DNA of 64,000 nucleotides from Spodoptera frugiperda (Eukaryota; Arthropoda; Insecta; Lepidoptera; Noctuidae). Both the position numbers and the translations under genes were made by a program. Location: positions 8,900,451-8,964,450 of the forward strand of contig NC_064227.1 in the NCBI RefSeq assembly GCF_023101765.2, in the 5' to 3' direction. Positions 26,530 to 36,737 of the stretch are shown here, one piece after another; position 1 is the stretch's first letter; every line of letters starts with the position of its first letter. The notes beneath the pieces were generated by a model. That model had not been told where the DNA came from. It did no database searches and saw only the letters and a program-made list of their open reading frames with translations.

Positions 26530-26690
26530 TATAGCCGGTAAACGAGCAGACGGATCCTGATGGTAAGCAATCGCCTCTGCTCATGAACACCCGAAACACC
26601 AGAGGCGTTACAAGTGTGTTGCCGGCCTTTTGTGTGTTTTTGGGGAATCGGGGATAGGGAAGATTGGAGAGGGAGTAATTGGGCCTTCGG
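26530..26690 (+). mobile_element. SINE family B copy
   Basis: The segment carries GGATCCTGATGGTAAGCAAT, CACCCGAAACACCAGAGGCG, then ACAAGTGTGTTGCCGGCC. A shorter copy with CACCCGAAACACCAGAGGCG and TATAAGTGTGTTCCC is at 56635-56740. The pattern is familiar from lepidopteran genomes; I cannot give an exact family name. Confidence 0.6.
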
Positions 26691-27324
26691 TAACCTCACA
26701 CATAATGAAATACAACGCAGACGTTGTTTCACGTTGGTTTTCTGCAAGGCCGTGGTTTTACTCCAATCGAGTCGGCCCGTTCGTGCCGAAGCATAGCTCT
26801 CCCTTACTCATTGCTTGCTGTACCGGCGTCACTAGAAGAGACCAGGCCACAGCAAGGGCTGAGGGTAGTGTTCACAGCAACGTGTGTACTGCCAGCAGTC
26901 AGCAGTCAGTACCGTCAGGCAACTATCGCTCCGCTAATTACTGCTATCGCCGTTCGGCTAATGTGGTTAATCCGCGGCCCACCTCGCACTTATCGAGCGT
27001 TGCCTGCGGACAGATACCGCTGAAGGACGGCGCTCCTTATCGCAGCACGCAGCATTCCGGCACGCGGCACCACTTCGCGGCAATCCACCGGCACGCGGCA
27101 CAATTCCGCACCACTCCGCAGCTCGAAGCTGCGGTGGCTCCCGCCTGCTTAGCTACCTCATCCGATATTAGTTTTTCTAACTACAGAACTAACTAAAGCA
27201 ATCTGGTTAGCACGACACTACGTCTGTCCTGCATGCACGGAAAGCCTTCGTTGCTCCAGACTAGATCAATAGAACCAAACTCATATACATACTCATACAT
27301 CATACATCGTTTAATAGCCTGCTG

Positions 27325-27500
27325 AATCCGGAGCTGCGGACTACCTAGCGGGTTTACCGGGGCTCCGGCTCGAAAAGCAGGAGAAGGAACGGGGTGGTTT
27401 TTAGTCAGTAAGAGTCTGACACTCCCTCTCGCCTCGCCCAAGGCGGGAGAAGTCACTGGATGATATACCGTCCCTCTTCCCCCCTCAAAAAAAAAAAACA
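27325..27500 (-). mobile_element. Interspersed repeat family C copy
   Basis: Shared landmarks in order are GGAGCTGCGGACTACCTAGC, GGGGCTCCGGCTCGAAAAGC, TTTTAGTCAGTAAGAGTCTG, GCCCAAGGCGGGAGAAG and TGGATGATAT, then an A-rich run. Other copies lie at 29885-29950 (partial, same orientation), 57715-57928 (same orientation), 58823-58990, 60052-60220 and 60509-60714 (opposite). Six copies in one window mark it as abundant; the class is uncertain (SINE or LINE 3' end). Confidence 0.65.
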
Positions 27501-29006
27501 AAAAGACTAGATCAATAGAAACATACACACACGTGTCTGGTGCCGTGACAGTGATTTATTGTCAACAAAGTTTGACAGCGCGCTACGCACCATAACATGA
27601 CGTGGCGGCGACTGTCCACACTGCCTACTGTACAGGACAGCCAATGTGTATATACTCACATTTATTATATTTACCTGAATCATTAATATCAACACTAGTG
27701 TCTGCGCCCCACACCAGGGCGGGCTGAGTAAACACCTGTTGATGTCTGTGCCGTTACTGAATGTGACTACACGGTCCGTATTTAGGACATCTCATTATCG
27801 ATCACTTGTTTGATTTACTTAACAAACGGAAACTGGCCCAAGTGTGTCGAGTTACTTGACTTCCCCAGTTTTTCATAGAACCATAAGTTTAGATTTATAC
27901 CTTAAGGCGTCTACCCTGGACATGAACCGTGGAAGATAGAATAAAAATAACGGACTACATTGTGGTCAGCAGTATGGCATTAAAACTTGAGGTGTCACAT
28001 CCATAGTTTCATTAGACTGCCATCAGGTGGGTCATTATGCTTGATTACAATCCATGCAATGTATTGAATATAATCGCTTTAGAGCCATACATTACGAGAG
28101 CGAACATATATTTAACGTGCTGTATGTTGTGTAGGTACACATATAACCACCCTGTTGACTACTGTAAGCGATCAGAGCGTTTGGGAGAAGTATTAAACAA
28201 TTAGCCAGACATTGGATCCTGCCGATGTTAGCATTTCGGGAGTAAAGTACTGCCAGCTCGTGAAGGACGGCGCCAGACTATGTTGACGCCGGGAGGCGGG
28301 AGGCGCGGCGCCGCGTCACGTCACGTCACGTCGGTCCCGCCACACTGCACGCCTCACGCTGCACGCTGCACGCTGCGCGGGCAGAGACAGGAGTGTTCCT
28401 ACACGCGCACGTGTGTCAGCAACACGTCGGTGTTTACTGCGTCTAATGATGAAGAGTAATGAAGCCGTGTATGAAATAAGATAAACACTACGCGAGCGCC
28501 ATTGTTGTGCTGCCGCGACAATAGATGCTGGCCACGGCATCACGTGCAGCGAGTGCACCGTGCGGCCTCGCAGCCTGCCGGGCGGCGGAGATATCGCTCT
28601 TCTGCATCCATCGGAATTTAGCATAATCTGCCCGGACTTGGAAAGATAAAGTCGTCCTTACAGCGATTACGTTAAGATCTACAATTGTCTGTAAGCTGTA
28701 CATATCTGCAATGTAATAGTGCAGACGATGATAGCAGCCGAGATTATTGTTTTTGTGAATGATATGATGATGTGTAATCAGAACCGGTTGGAGTCGGCGC
28801 GGGCCGCGATAACGATATACTTCACACGTCAATATGCAAATTGTTGGAAATTATAAAAATGTTAATCTCTTATCAAAAGTTGAATATGTCTGCACGTATT
28901 AAAACGACTGCATCAAATTGCATCGTACATCGAATTTATTTTTCAGTGTTCGTTATCGTTGCAAGGTTCTTAACATAATACGTTTCAAATAAAGGTTACA
29001 CAAATT

Positions 29007-29289
29007 AAAATAAAAAAATGTAATTTAAAAAACTAAAAAACCCGACTGCGTTTCTTTAAAATATGAAAATGAAAAATCCCTAAAACAAGAAAGTCATCGT
29101 AAAATTGAAGCAGGCGGGACCCATTTTAAATATGAAGACTTAGTGAGGGCACACATACGGCTGGCTTTTTAGTGGGTCCCGACTGCTTCAATTTTACGAT
29201 GACTTTCTTGTTTTAGGGATTTTTCATTTTCATATTTTAAAGAAACGCAGTCGGGTTTTTTAGTTTTTTAAATTACATTTTTTTATTTT
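29007..29289. repeat. Long foldback: 117-bp arms, 49-nt loop
   Basis: 29007-29123 is complementary to 29173-29289 with only about one mismatch (GCAGGCGGG against GCAGTCGGG). Both arms contain AACCCGACTGCGTTTC and its complement, related to the CGCAGTCGGG end of the retroelement repeat that follows at 29330-29652. It could be two head-to-head copies of one element end. If transcribed it would give a long double-stranded RNA hairpin. Confidence 0.9.
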
Positions 29290-29329
29290 ATTTTCTTTTA
29301 GTTTTATTATTTTTATATTTTGATGTATC

Positions 29330-29652
29330 TAGTGTCACTATACGAATCAAATGACCCCTATCAAACTGAAATCCATCGAATTGTTCAGGCTAGAGAGTGA
29401 GCAATATTTGAATTTGGCGCCAAAAATCCACCATTTTGTTTTTTTTTATTATTTTGATATATCCAGTGTCACTCTCACAGTAAATACGAATCTAACGACA
29501 CCTCTCAAGCCAAAATCCATCAAGCCGTTTAGGCTACAGAGCGTGCCAAACAATTATACATACATACATACATACATACATACATACCTACATACATACA
29601 TACATACATACTCTCGAAAAACATAACCCTCCTTCTGGCGCAGTCGGGTAAG
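29330..29652 (+). repeat. Retroelement-like repeat with CATA tail
   Basis: Contains two related blocks (at about 29330 and 29455, each with an ATATTTTGATGTATC- or TATCCAGTGTCACT-like start and CAAACTGAAATCCATC- or CAAGCCAAAATCCATC-type motif), then a run of about ten CATA units and CCCTCCTTCTGGCGCAGTCG. It matches 15280-15450. Confidence 0.65.
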
Positions 29653-29884
29653 TAGAAGATTCACACCCCACACAAAGGCCACTGCCCGCCGCCGCCATAC
29701 TGCTGCTTGCTACCGCAGAGTGCATTGTAGAGCGTGCGTCCCTGTGCTATACTCCCCATTAAGCTAAGAAGTTACGCTTTCTATCAGCCAATTGGTTTAC
29801 ATAAATGATAAAATGTACACGAGTGACAGTGAAGCTACTGGTACATGCTACAACCTTAGTCACCTTGTTACAAGCGAGTCATCG

Positions 29885-29950
29885 AACCTCCTCCCTCTCA
29901 CCTCACCCAAGGCGGGAGAAGTCATTGGATGATATTCTCCCCTCAAAAAA
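29885..29950 (-). mobile_element. Partial copy of interspersed family C
   Basis: Only the CACCCAAGGCGGGAGAAGTC, TTGGATGATATTC and CCCCTCAAAAAA end of the family is present. Confidence 0.55.
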
Positions 29951-30303
29951 GGGCCTCTCCAGCGTCACTGTTACTTACGATACACATAATAGGGCTCTCT
30001 CTCTCCTCGCGCCGCGACCCGCAGTAATCGTTATGATTGCCACAGTCTCGCAGCCAGCGCGCCACCAGCCCCCGACATTAGGTAACATTGACACTTTATC
30101 TACTGGATGGACGGAACAGTTTGCGATTAGCGAAGCGTAGGTCACGGCAATCGTTTTATTGTTTGTGTCAAGATGTCAAGTACGTCCGTCAGGTTATCGG
30201 CGACGCAACGTAAATAATATTTAGTTTGGATAACAATCTTGTAGTGGCGTTACGCAAGTACTGGTTCGTCGTGTGATAGTGTGGTTGTCGGCAGGTCCCC
30301 ACG

Positions 30304-33300
30304 ATGTCGGCGGCGCTGAACGGGCGCGTGCACTGCGCGGAGCCGGCCACCAACGGGCACCACGACCCGCGGCCCTGGAGCCAGCAGTTCCTGCCCACGC
30401 CGCTGCACCTCGAGGACAGCGCGCGCGCACAGAAGGTACATTATAATAATATTATTTGTACATGCGACGCAATACATCCTCTCGGCCGGTGTGGACAGCA
30501 TCGACCCTGGTGTCAGCTACCGCGACCTCGCAGTTGGTGATGATACCGACACAGCAGGCGGCTGTGCCACACTGTGCCACCCACCGCCGTCTGCCGCCTG
30601 CCTCACTCCTTGCATGTAATACTATTGTACTTGGGTAGATTAGGAGAACAACTTTCCCGTTGCATTCCATGAGTATGTCTAGTGTCTACTTTTCCAATAT
30701 TCTGGTTATTACAGCCTGCGTACATTATACAGATTTATATGTAGTTGAAAAATGTTTTTTTTTTTAAGTTAACGGTTTGAATGAGTTTATATTGAATTGT
30801 CATCGAGAGTAAGTGTGTGCCAAATATCAGACAGATGGCTGGGCAACTGGCTGCCGTGCAACGTGTAGTGGGTTCGATTCCCGCCCGGAGCAACTCTTTG
30901 TGTGATCCACAAATTGTTGTTTTGGGTTTGGATATCATGTGAAATTGTATGTTTGTAAACGCACCCACGACACAGGAGAAAATCCTAGCGTGGGGCAACG
31001 TTTTACAAAACAAAAGAAAATAAAATGACTCGAAGAAGGCGTTATTTCAATTACTAGATTTGACACAAACAAACATGTTTGTTTGCCAAAGGCAAGCTAA
31101 ATAAAACCGATTAAAAACTTATTCCTTAAACTGAAGCGGGTCTAACGCGCAGTGTGCACTGTGCCGACACTCGCGGCTACTTGGATCTAGTGTTCGTATT
31201 AAAAGGGGCTTGCTTGAAGTTTGAACGTTTGTAAAAAAAGAAAAAGAAGTTCCTTTTGTTAAAGAACTGTTATAGTACCGAGTTCATCGCATAGAGAATG
31301 ACTACCGAATATTTGTAGACACATGTGAGGCACAAACATTGCTTTGGCTGGCGATGTGAGGGTCTTATCTGATAATTAGTTAATTATAACAGTAGGCGGT
31401 CGCATGTATTTAGATACTGAGCCTACAGCTGATGTGTCTATCAGTCGCATTATTGTATTATCATGTACGACTGCGGACACGCAGCCTTTCAGTACTAGTT
31501 CTAATTATGGTGGAGGCTCTGAAATGTCTGGAAAAACAATAAAATAATACAAGAGCTACCGCGCTGCACTGTAGTGCTGAAGATGAAGTCAGTATCCGCC
31601 AGGGCTGGCGTCCACAGCTCGTGGCTCTCCGAGTAAAGCTGTAATGAGGTAATTAGTTATCGCACGTGCTAATTCATGGCGACTGCGCGTCTTAATGTAA
31701 TCTTGTCTTAAGATTATGTTCGATAACGGCATTGTTCGGAGGCAGCACACCGTGTCCCACACACTATCACTCCTAATGAACGCTGATGTCTCCCCCCACC
31801 CCTCCCCGGGTGTGGGTCTGCACAACTGTCAAAGTGGATGTGATCGATGAGCGCCTCCTGTATCGTTGTCTGTTTAAACTTCACACTCACTTAATACTTG
31901 CGAACAAGTATGAGCGATGATGTACTTGTAATTGGTTTCAGTGCATCCGTCGAGTGGCGCGTGGTCACGGGGAGGGAGAATTTCTTTTGTACCCTTATTC
32001 GTCTGGCTAAGGGATTACATGTTTAACAGAGACCAGGAATAACCTTTTAACTACTTGCAAAGCCTTTCATTTAGTTAACCAATGGTGCGCGTGGTGTTGC
32101 AGGTGGAGGCGCGGCTGAAGGAGCTGGTGCTGGGCGGGGAGGTGCTGCGGCGCGTGGCCGACGTGTTCGAGCAGGAGCTGGAGCGCGGGCTCAGCGAGCA
32201 GCCCTCCAGCCTGCAGATGGAGAACACCTACGTGCCGGAGCTGCCTGACGGGACCGGTACGAACCGCAACTCCTCGGTAATAGGTACGCGGCCCCGCGCT
32301 AGCGTTGCTAATAGACGTTACTTGGTACAGAGGAGGGCGTGTTCCTGGCGCTGGACCTGGGCGGCACCAACTTCCGCGTGCTGCTGCTGGAGCTGGCGGC
32401 CGGCCAGCTGGTGCGCCAGCAGGTCAAGCACTACCACATCAGGTACGGCGTGCACTGTGTCACTAGTCAATAGTTCGTTCCGTGCGGTAGCTCATGGTGT
32501 GTGCTTACAGCAACGCGCTGCGGCTCGGCACCGGCGAGGAGCTGTTCAACTTCCTGGCGGACTGCGTGCTGGACTTCGTGCAGCAGCTGGGCATGGAGGA
32601 CCAGACCTTCTCGCTCGGTGAGTGCTGGCTGTCGTTGGTGAAATACTACACATTGGACAATGTCGCTTGTTGTATATTGTGCTTGTGTTTAGTAAGTAGA
32701 TAACAGTATGGCACAAGTATCACTGTCAGTTAGTTCAGCATTATAATTATGTCCGTGTATGTGTGCAGGGTTCACATTCTCCTTCCCGATGAAGCAGCAC
32801 TCGATCTCGTCCGGCGAGCTCATCACGTGGACCAAGAGCTTCAAGTGCTCGGGACTAGAGGGCGTGGATGTCGCAGCGCTGCTGGAGCGCTGTCTGCGCG
32901 CGCGCAACCTACAGATCACAGTGCGCGTCTTGCTCAACGACACCACCGGCACACTCATCGCTGGCGCACACATGCACAAGAACGTAGGGGTACGTACATG
33001 TGTAGACATAACAGGAGGTCGGGCTACTCCATGTGTGTGTGTGTGTGTCGCGGTATATGTGAGTGTGTGCTCTGTCGGCCACAGATCGGCGTGATCCTGG
33101 GCACGGGCTCCAACGGCTGCTACATGGAGCGCGCGTCGCGCGTGCAGCACTGGGAGGCGGCGCACGAGCGCGTGCAGGACGTGTGCGTCGACATCGAGTG
33201 GGGGGCCTTCGGGGACAACGGCTGCCTCGACTTCATCAAGACGGACTTCGACCGCGAGGTGGACGCCGCCTCGCTGCTCGCCACCTCCTTCACGTGAGTC

Positions 33301-34706
33301 CCGGAGCCGGCGGCAGTGTGCTCAGTACTGGCGTGGTGGTGGCTGTCACTGCTATATAGGATGGTCGCTGCGTGTTGCAGGTTCGAGAAGTACATCGGTG
33401 GCAAGTACCTGGGTTCGATTCTGTCGTGTGTGCTGAGCGCGCTGGCGCGGGCGGGACTGTTCCCGGCCGAGCCCGCGCCCGACGCGCTGCAGACTGCTCA
33501 CCTCAGCCTCTTTGAAGAGTTAGTATAATATTGATCTTCTTATCGTTTAGCTCAGTTTATGTAGTGGGATTTGGTTTAAGTAGCTAGATTTATCTCACAA
33601 ATTATTATTATTATAACACACCCGAGTTAGTTTTTTTATTTTAATAAAGAATTTCAGAAGTATATTGTACGTATGTTATAAACACGTTGTTTCCCTCTCC
33701 AGAGAGAACTGCGCAGGAGAGGTGTCCCGCACTATGACGGCGCTGCGCGAGGTGTGCGCCGGCGCAACGATCACGGCGGAGGACGCGCGCGTCGCGCAAC
33801 ATGTCGCGCACGTCATCTCCAACCGCGCCGCGCAGCTTGTGTCAGTGTGTGAGTAGCCAGTGCCAGTGCATCGACTGAATATTTATTTACACTTGTTGCA
33901 CAAAGTTCATCTTGTTACTCACTACTTCCATCGAACCCCATAGAGTACATAGTGTATCTGTATTCAGAATTATTTTCGATTATGGAATACGGAGCTTTTG
34001 ATTTTCAGCTGTCGATTAGATTTTTTTTTGTATTTATTTGCAGTAATTTACATAACTTAGATGCAGTACAATCTGATGTTTAAAACTTTACCATACTCTT
34101 TTACAGTTGTGTAACAGTGTGTATAGTATATGTATGTATGTACGAGCGTGTGTTATGTGCAGGTATCTCGACGTTGGTGCGTCGCATGGCGCGGCCGCAC
34201 GTGGCGGTGGCGGTGGACGGCTCCGTGTTCAAGCACCACCCGCGCATCGCGCGACTCATGCGCACCTACATCGCGCTACTGGCGCCGCACCACTCGGTAA
34301 CCCTCGCTCCCTTACTCCGTTACTTACTCAGTGCACAGACACACACACACACAAACATACAACAACATTACGAGAGATTAAACCTCTTCTGGACTCTGGA
34401 CTAACCGGGAGTCACCCAGTCTCAGTTATAGCCACGTACATTAAATGTGGGATAAGTAATTACATTTTAACCGATTAGTTAGCTCTCAGTAACATGATAT
34501 CCTACAAAGAGGGACAAGCAGCTTAAACAGCCTCATGTAATTCATGGAGCTAATATTCTGTTTGTAAAACGTCGGAATGTATAAAAGTAGACACATCACA
34601 TGTATATTGGTTGCAGTTCTCGTTGCTGGGCGCCGAGGACGGCAGCGGCAAGGGCTCGGCGCTGACGGCGGCCATCGCGGCCCGCCTGGCGACGCGCGAC
34701 TCCTAG
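30304..34706 (+). CDS. Hex-A: Hexokinase
   Basis: Coding exons: 30304-30435, 32103-32256, 32331-32442, 32511-32617, 32769-32989, 33085-33293, 33381-33518, 33703-33848, 34163-34296, 34617-34706; 1443 nt, 480 residues, all phases consistent. It phosphorylates glucose to glucose-6-phosphate with ATP, the entry step of glycolysis and trehalose/glycogen metabolism, in the cytosol. Visible motifs: phosphate-binding LDLGGTNF at 103-109, sugar-binding LGFTFSFPMKQHSISSG from 168, catalytic Asp226 in LLNDTTGT, GVILGTGSNGCYME after residue 242, IEWGAFGD, VAVDGSVFKHHP, and GKGSALTAA near the C-terminus. The length fits a single-domain insect hexokinase. ATG 30304 is the first Met after acceptor 30291-30294, so the 5' UTR is split. 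The donor after exon 7 (GTTAGT at 33519) is weaker than its neighbours. The symbol follows Drosophila; other insect hexokinase paralogues are possible. Confidence 0.95.
30830..31020 (+). mobile_element. tRNA-derived SINE, family A, in hexokinase intron 1
   Basis: Carries GATGGCTGGGCAACTGGCTG, B-box-like GGGTTCGATTCCCGCCC, GCAACTCTTTGTGTGATCCA, ACCCACGACACAGGAGAAAA and an A-rich end, collinear with 9770-9972. It is inserted in sense orientation in the intron after the first coding exon. Confidence 0.75.
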
Positions 34707-35062
34707 TCCCCGGCCACCCCGCGGACCCATTCCGACACACACTCCAACATATTAGCTGCGTTCATTTCTCAATAGTAGTTGTATGTACTAGAATGCCACA
34801 AAAGTGCGTAGAGCGCTGTACTCAATACTCGCGCCGACGGCGTCCCGTGCCGAGTGACGTCACTATAATAATGTTGTTACCTAATATGTGATGTTGTTAC
34901 GCTCATTTTAGACGTTTAAGTAGTTATAGACTGTGTGACTGTGTGTGAGTATGAATATGTGTGTGTGAGCCCGGTAGAAACGAGTGTACTACGCGCGTGT
35001 ACTACAGACCATGCGTAGTAGGCTACGAGCTTACGACCGATAGACTACGCGTAGCAAGCTCT

Positions 35063-35385
35063 AGGCTACGGGCTATGGTCTACGAAATCTAGACTACGCG
35101 CTACGGACTACATGCTCGTAGACTACGGGCTATGGTCTACGAAATCTAGACTACGCGCTACGGACTACATGCTCGTAGACTACGCGCTACGGACTACGAA
35201 ATCTAGACTACGCGCTACGGACTACATGCTCGTAGACTACGCGCTACGGACTACGAACTCTAGACTACGCGCTACGGTCTACATCCTCGTAGACTACGCG
35301 CTACGGTCTACGAACTCTAGACTACGCGCTACGGTCTACATACTCGTAGACTATGCGCTACGGACTACGTGCTGTCAGCTACACG
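35063..35385. repeat. 57-bp higher-order minisatellite in hexokinase 3' UTR
   Basis: Two related units alternate (about 29 and 28 bp), built on CTACGCGCTACGGACTAC and ending in ATGCTCGTAGA or GAAATCTAGA, giving about five 57-bp periods with a few substitutions. The repeat is open in one forward frame as a 19-residue periodic peptide. It lies beyond the hexokinase stop and before its poly(A) signal, so it is probably untranslated. Confidence 0.85.
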
Positions 35386-35658
35386 GTTACGATTCGCGTG
35401 TAGTACGCTGCAGCCTACCCGGTGCTTGATTGTGTGATACTCGCTGGTCGAGTACAAGTAGACACAGTTTGTGCAATGTTTTATATTAGTTTCATGATAT
35501 AATTTCATATTAATTATAATTAATATATTCTTATAACGATGACTCACGTTTGACGCGGCAGCTCTGATTACTTCCAATAGCAATCAGGTGATATTCAGTG
35601 CTGAGATTGTGAGCAAAATTATAAAATAAATAATGGTATAGAAAGACATGCATGCCCG

Positions 35659-35661
35659 TGC

Positions 35662-35696
<35 letters not shown>
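35659..35696. repeat. Compound microsatellite (TG)n(AG)n
   Basis: A TG run passes directly into an AG run in the probable hexokinase 3' UTR. Confidence 0.9.
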
Positions 35697-36271
35697 CGCC
35701 TAGGTTAGTGTGTATGTTAGTTGTGACAAGGACTGAGAGATATTTAATATATAAACGTTAGATAGGCAGTAGGCAGCCAGGGCCGCCACGTCCGCTGCAG
35801 TGACCCGCTACACGCTACATGCTACACGCTACACGCTACACTGCTATATGGACTAGAGTCGAATGCCTTACTTTAATCAAATTGTCAGCTTTAGTAGGTG
35901 GCTCGTTTAGTTTCACCCTCTGTATCCATAATATATTACAATTTTATTTGAATTGAAACTATTTCCTTTTGATTAGTTCAATGCAGTAGATGACGTTGGT
36001 TAAATTGTTAACAATATTGATGGCTGCGGGGCGGTTGCGTGGCGGCTGCGGGCACTCGGGAAACATATCGTGCCATACTCGAGGTGCATCCGATAATGTT
36101 ACTTTGTTTTCGAAAATACTGCTTAGTACCGGCGCGGGGGCGGACAGGTTGTTTTATATTATTATATATTATATGTTACGTCGTGTGTTCCGCTGCCCGG
36201 GCCGCCCCGTGGGACATGCTGTATACTGTGTACACTTGTTGTCTTGTTTCTACATTTTATGTTAAGAATGA

Positions 36272-36277
36272 AATAAA
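36272..36277 (+). terminator. Poly(A) signal, hexokinase (distal)
   Basis: AATAAA followed by a T-rich GTATAATGTTGCTTTTATT region. An earlier AATAAA at 35625-35630 offers a proximal alternative. Using the distal site gives a 3' UTR of about 1.6 kb that contains the 57-bp minisatellite. Confidence 0.5.
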
Positions 36278-36300
36278 CTCAATTTCTGTATAATGTTGCT

Positions 36301-36306
36301 TTTATT
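36301..36306 (-). terminator. Poly(A) signal, Eps8 family gene
   Basis: TTTATT on the plus strand reads AATAAA on the minus strand, about 430 nt after the Eps8 stop. Cleavage 15-25 nt downstream would fall around 36280, inside the hexokinase poly(A) region. Confidence 0.45.
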
Positions 36307-36737
36307 TTCACACCTTGCTATGCAATGATATTATAATTGTAAACAATTTGCGATTCTCTCAAACGGCAAATTGACACATGAATATGTTGACGGCGCAATG
36401 CAACTCTGAGGTAAAATGAGGCTAATTAGCTATATTTTAAAGTGCCGGTTATAAATGAAAAAAACATTTAAAAAATAAAAGATAATTTAATTTAATGATA
36501 ATTTACAAATAATTAATACAAAACATTGAAGATTTATCCTAAACAAGTTATCACTTACCTTACCTTACAAAATGTTTAAAAAATCATCTTACATCGTAGA
36601 CTATAAACCTATAACGTGTCAGCATACGGACGCGTCGTCGTCCTCTGGGTGCAGCGCGCGCGCGGGCAGCACGTGCAGCGCGCGCGGCGTGCTCGCCCCG
36701 CCCACTCTGCTCGCTCCGCCCACCCTGCGCGCTCTGC

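Larger units (their letters stand above)
21330..30294. other. Hexokinase upstream region or long first intron
   Basis: About 9 kb without supported coding sequence. It contains several CpG-rich blocks, a (CAC)n tract at 21608-21632, a 12-bp palindrome with 4-nt loop at 24938-24965, SINE-like copies near 26.5 and 27.3 kb, and a foldback with flanking retroelement tail at 29.0-29.65 kb. The open frames here (for example 24913-25227 and 26630-27196) either lack protein features or run through SINE sequence. Confidence 0.5.

Noticed and set aside
26630..27196. 188-codon forward frame
   Set aside because: Its first part runs through a SINE and there are no domain features or splice partners.
35112..35429. 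105-codon periodic frame
   Set aside because: It is the 57-bp repeat in the hexokinase 3' UTR; no start context or partner exon.
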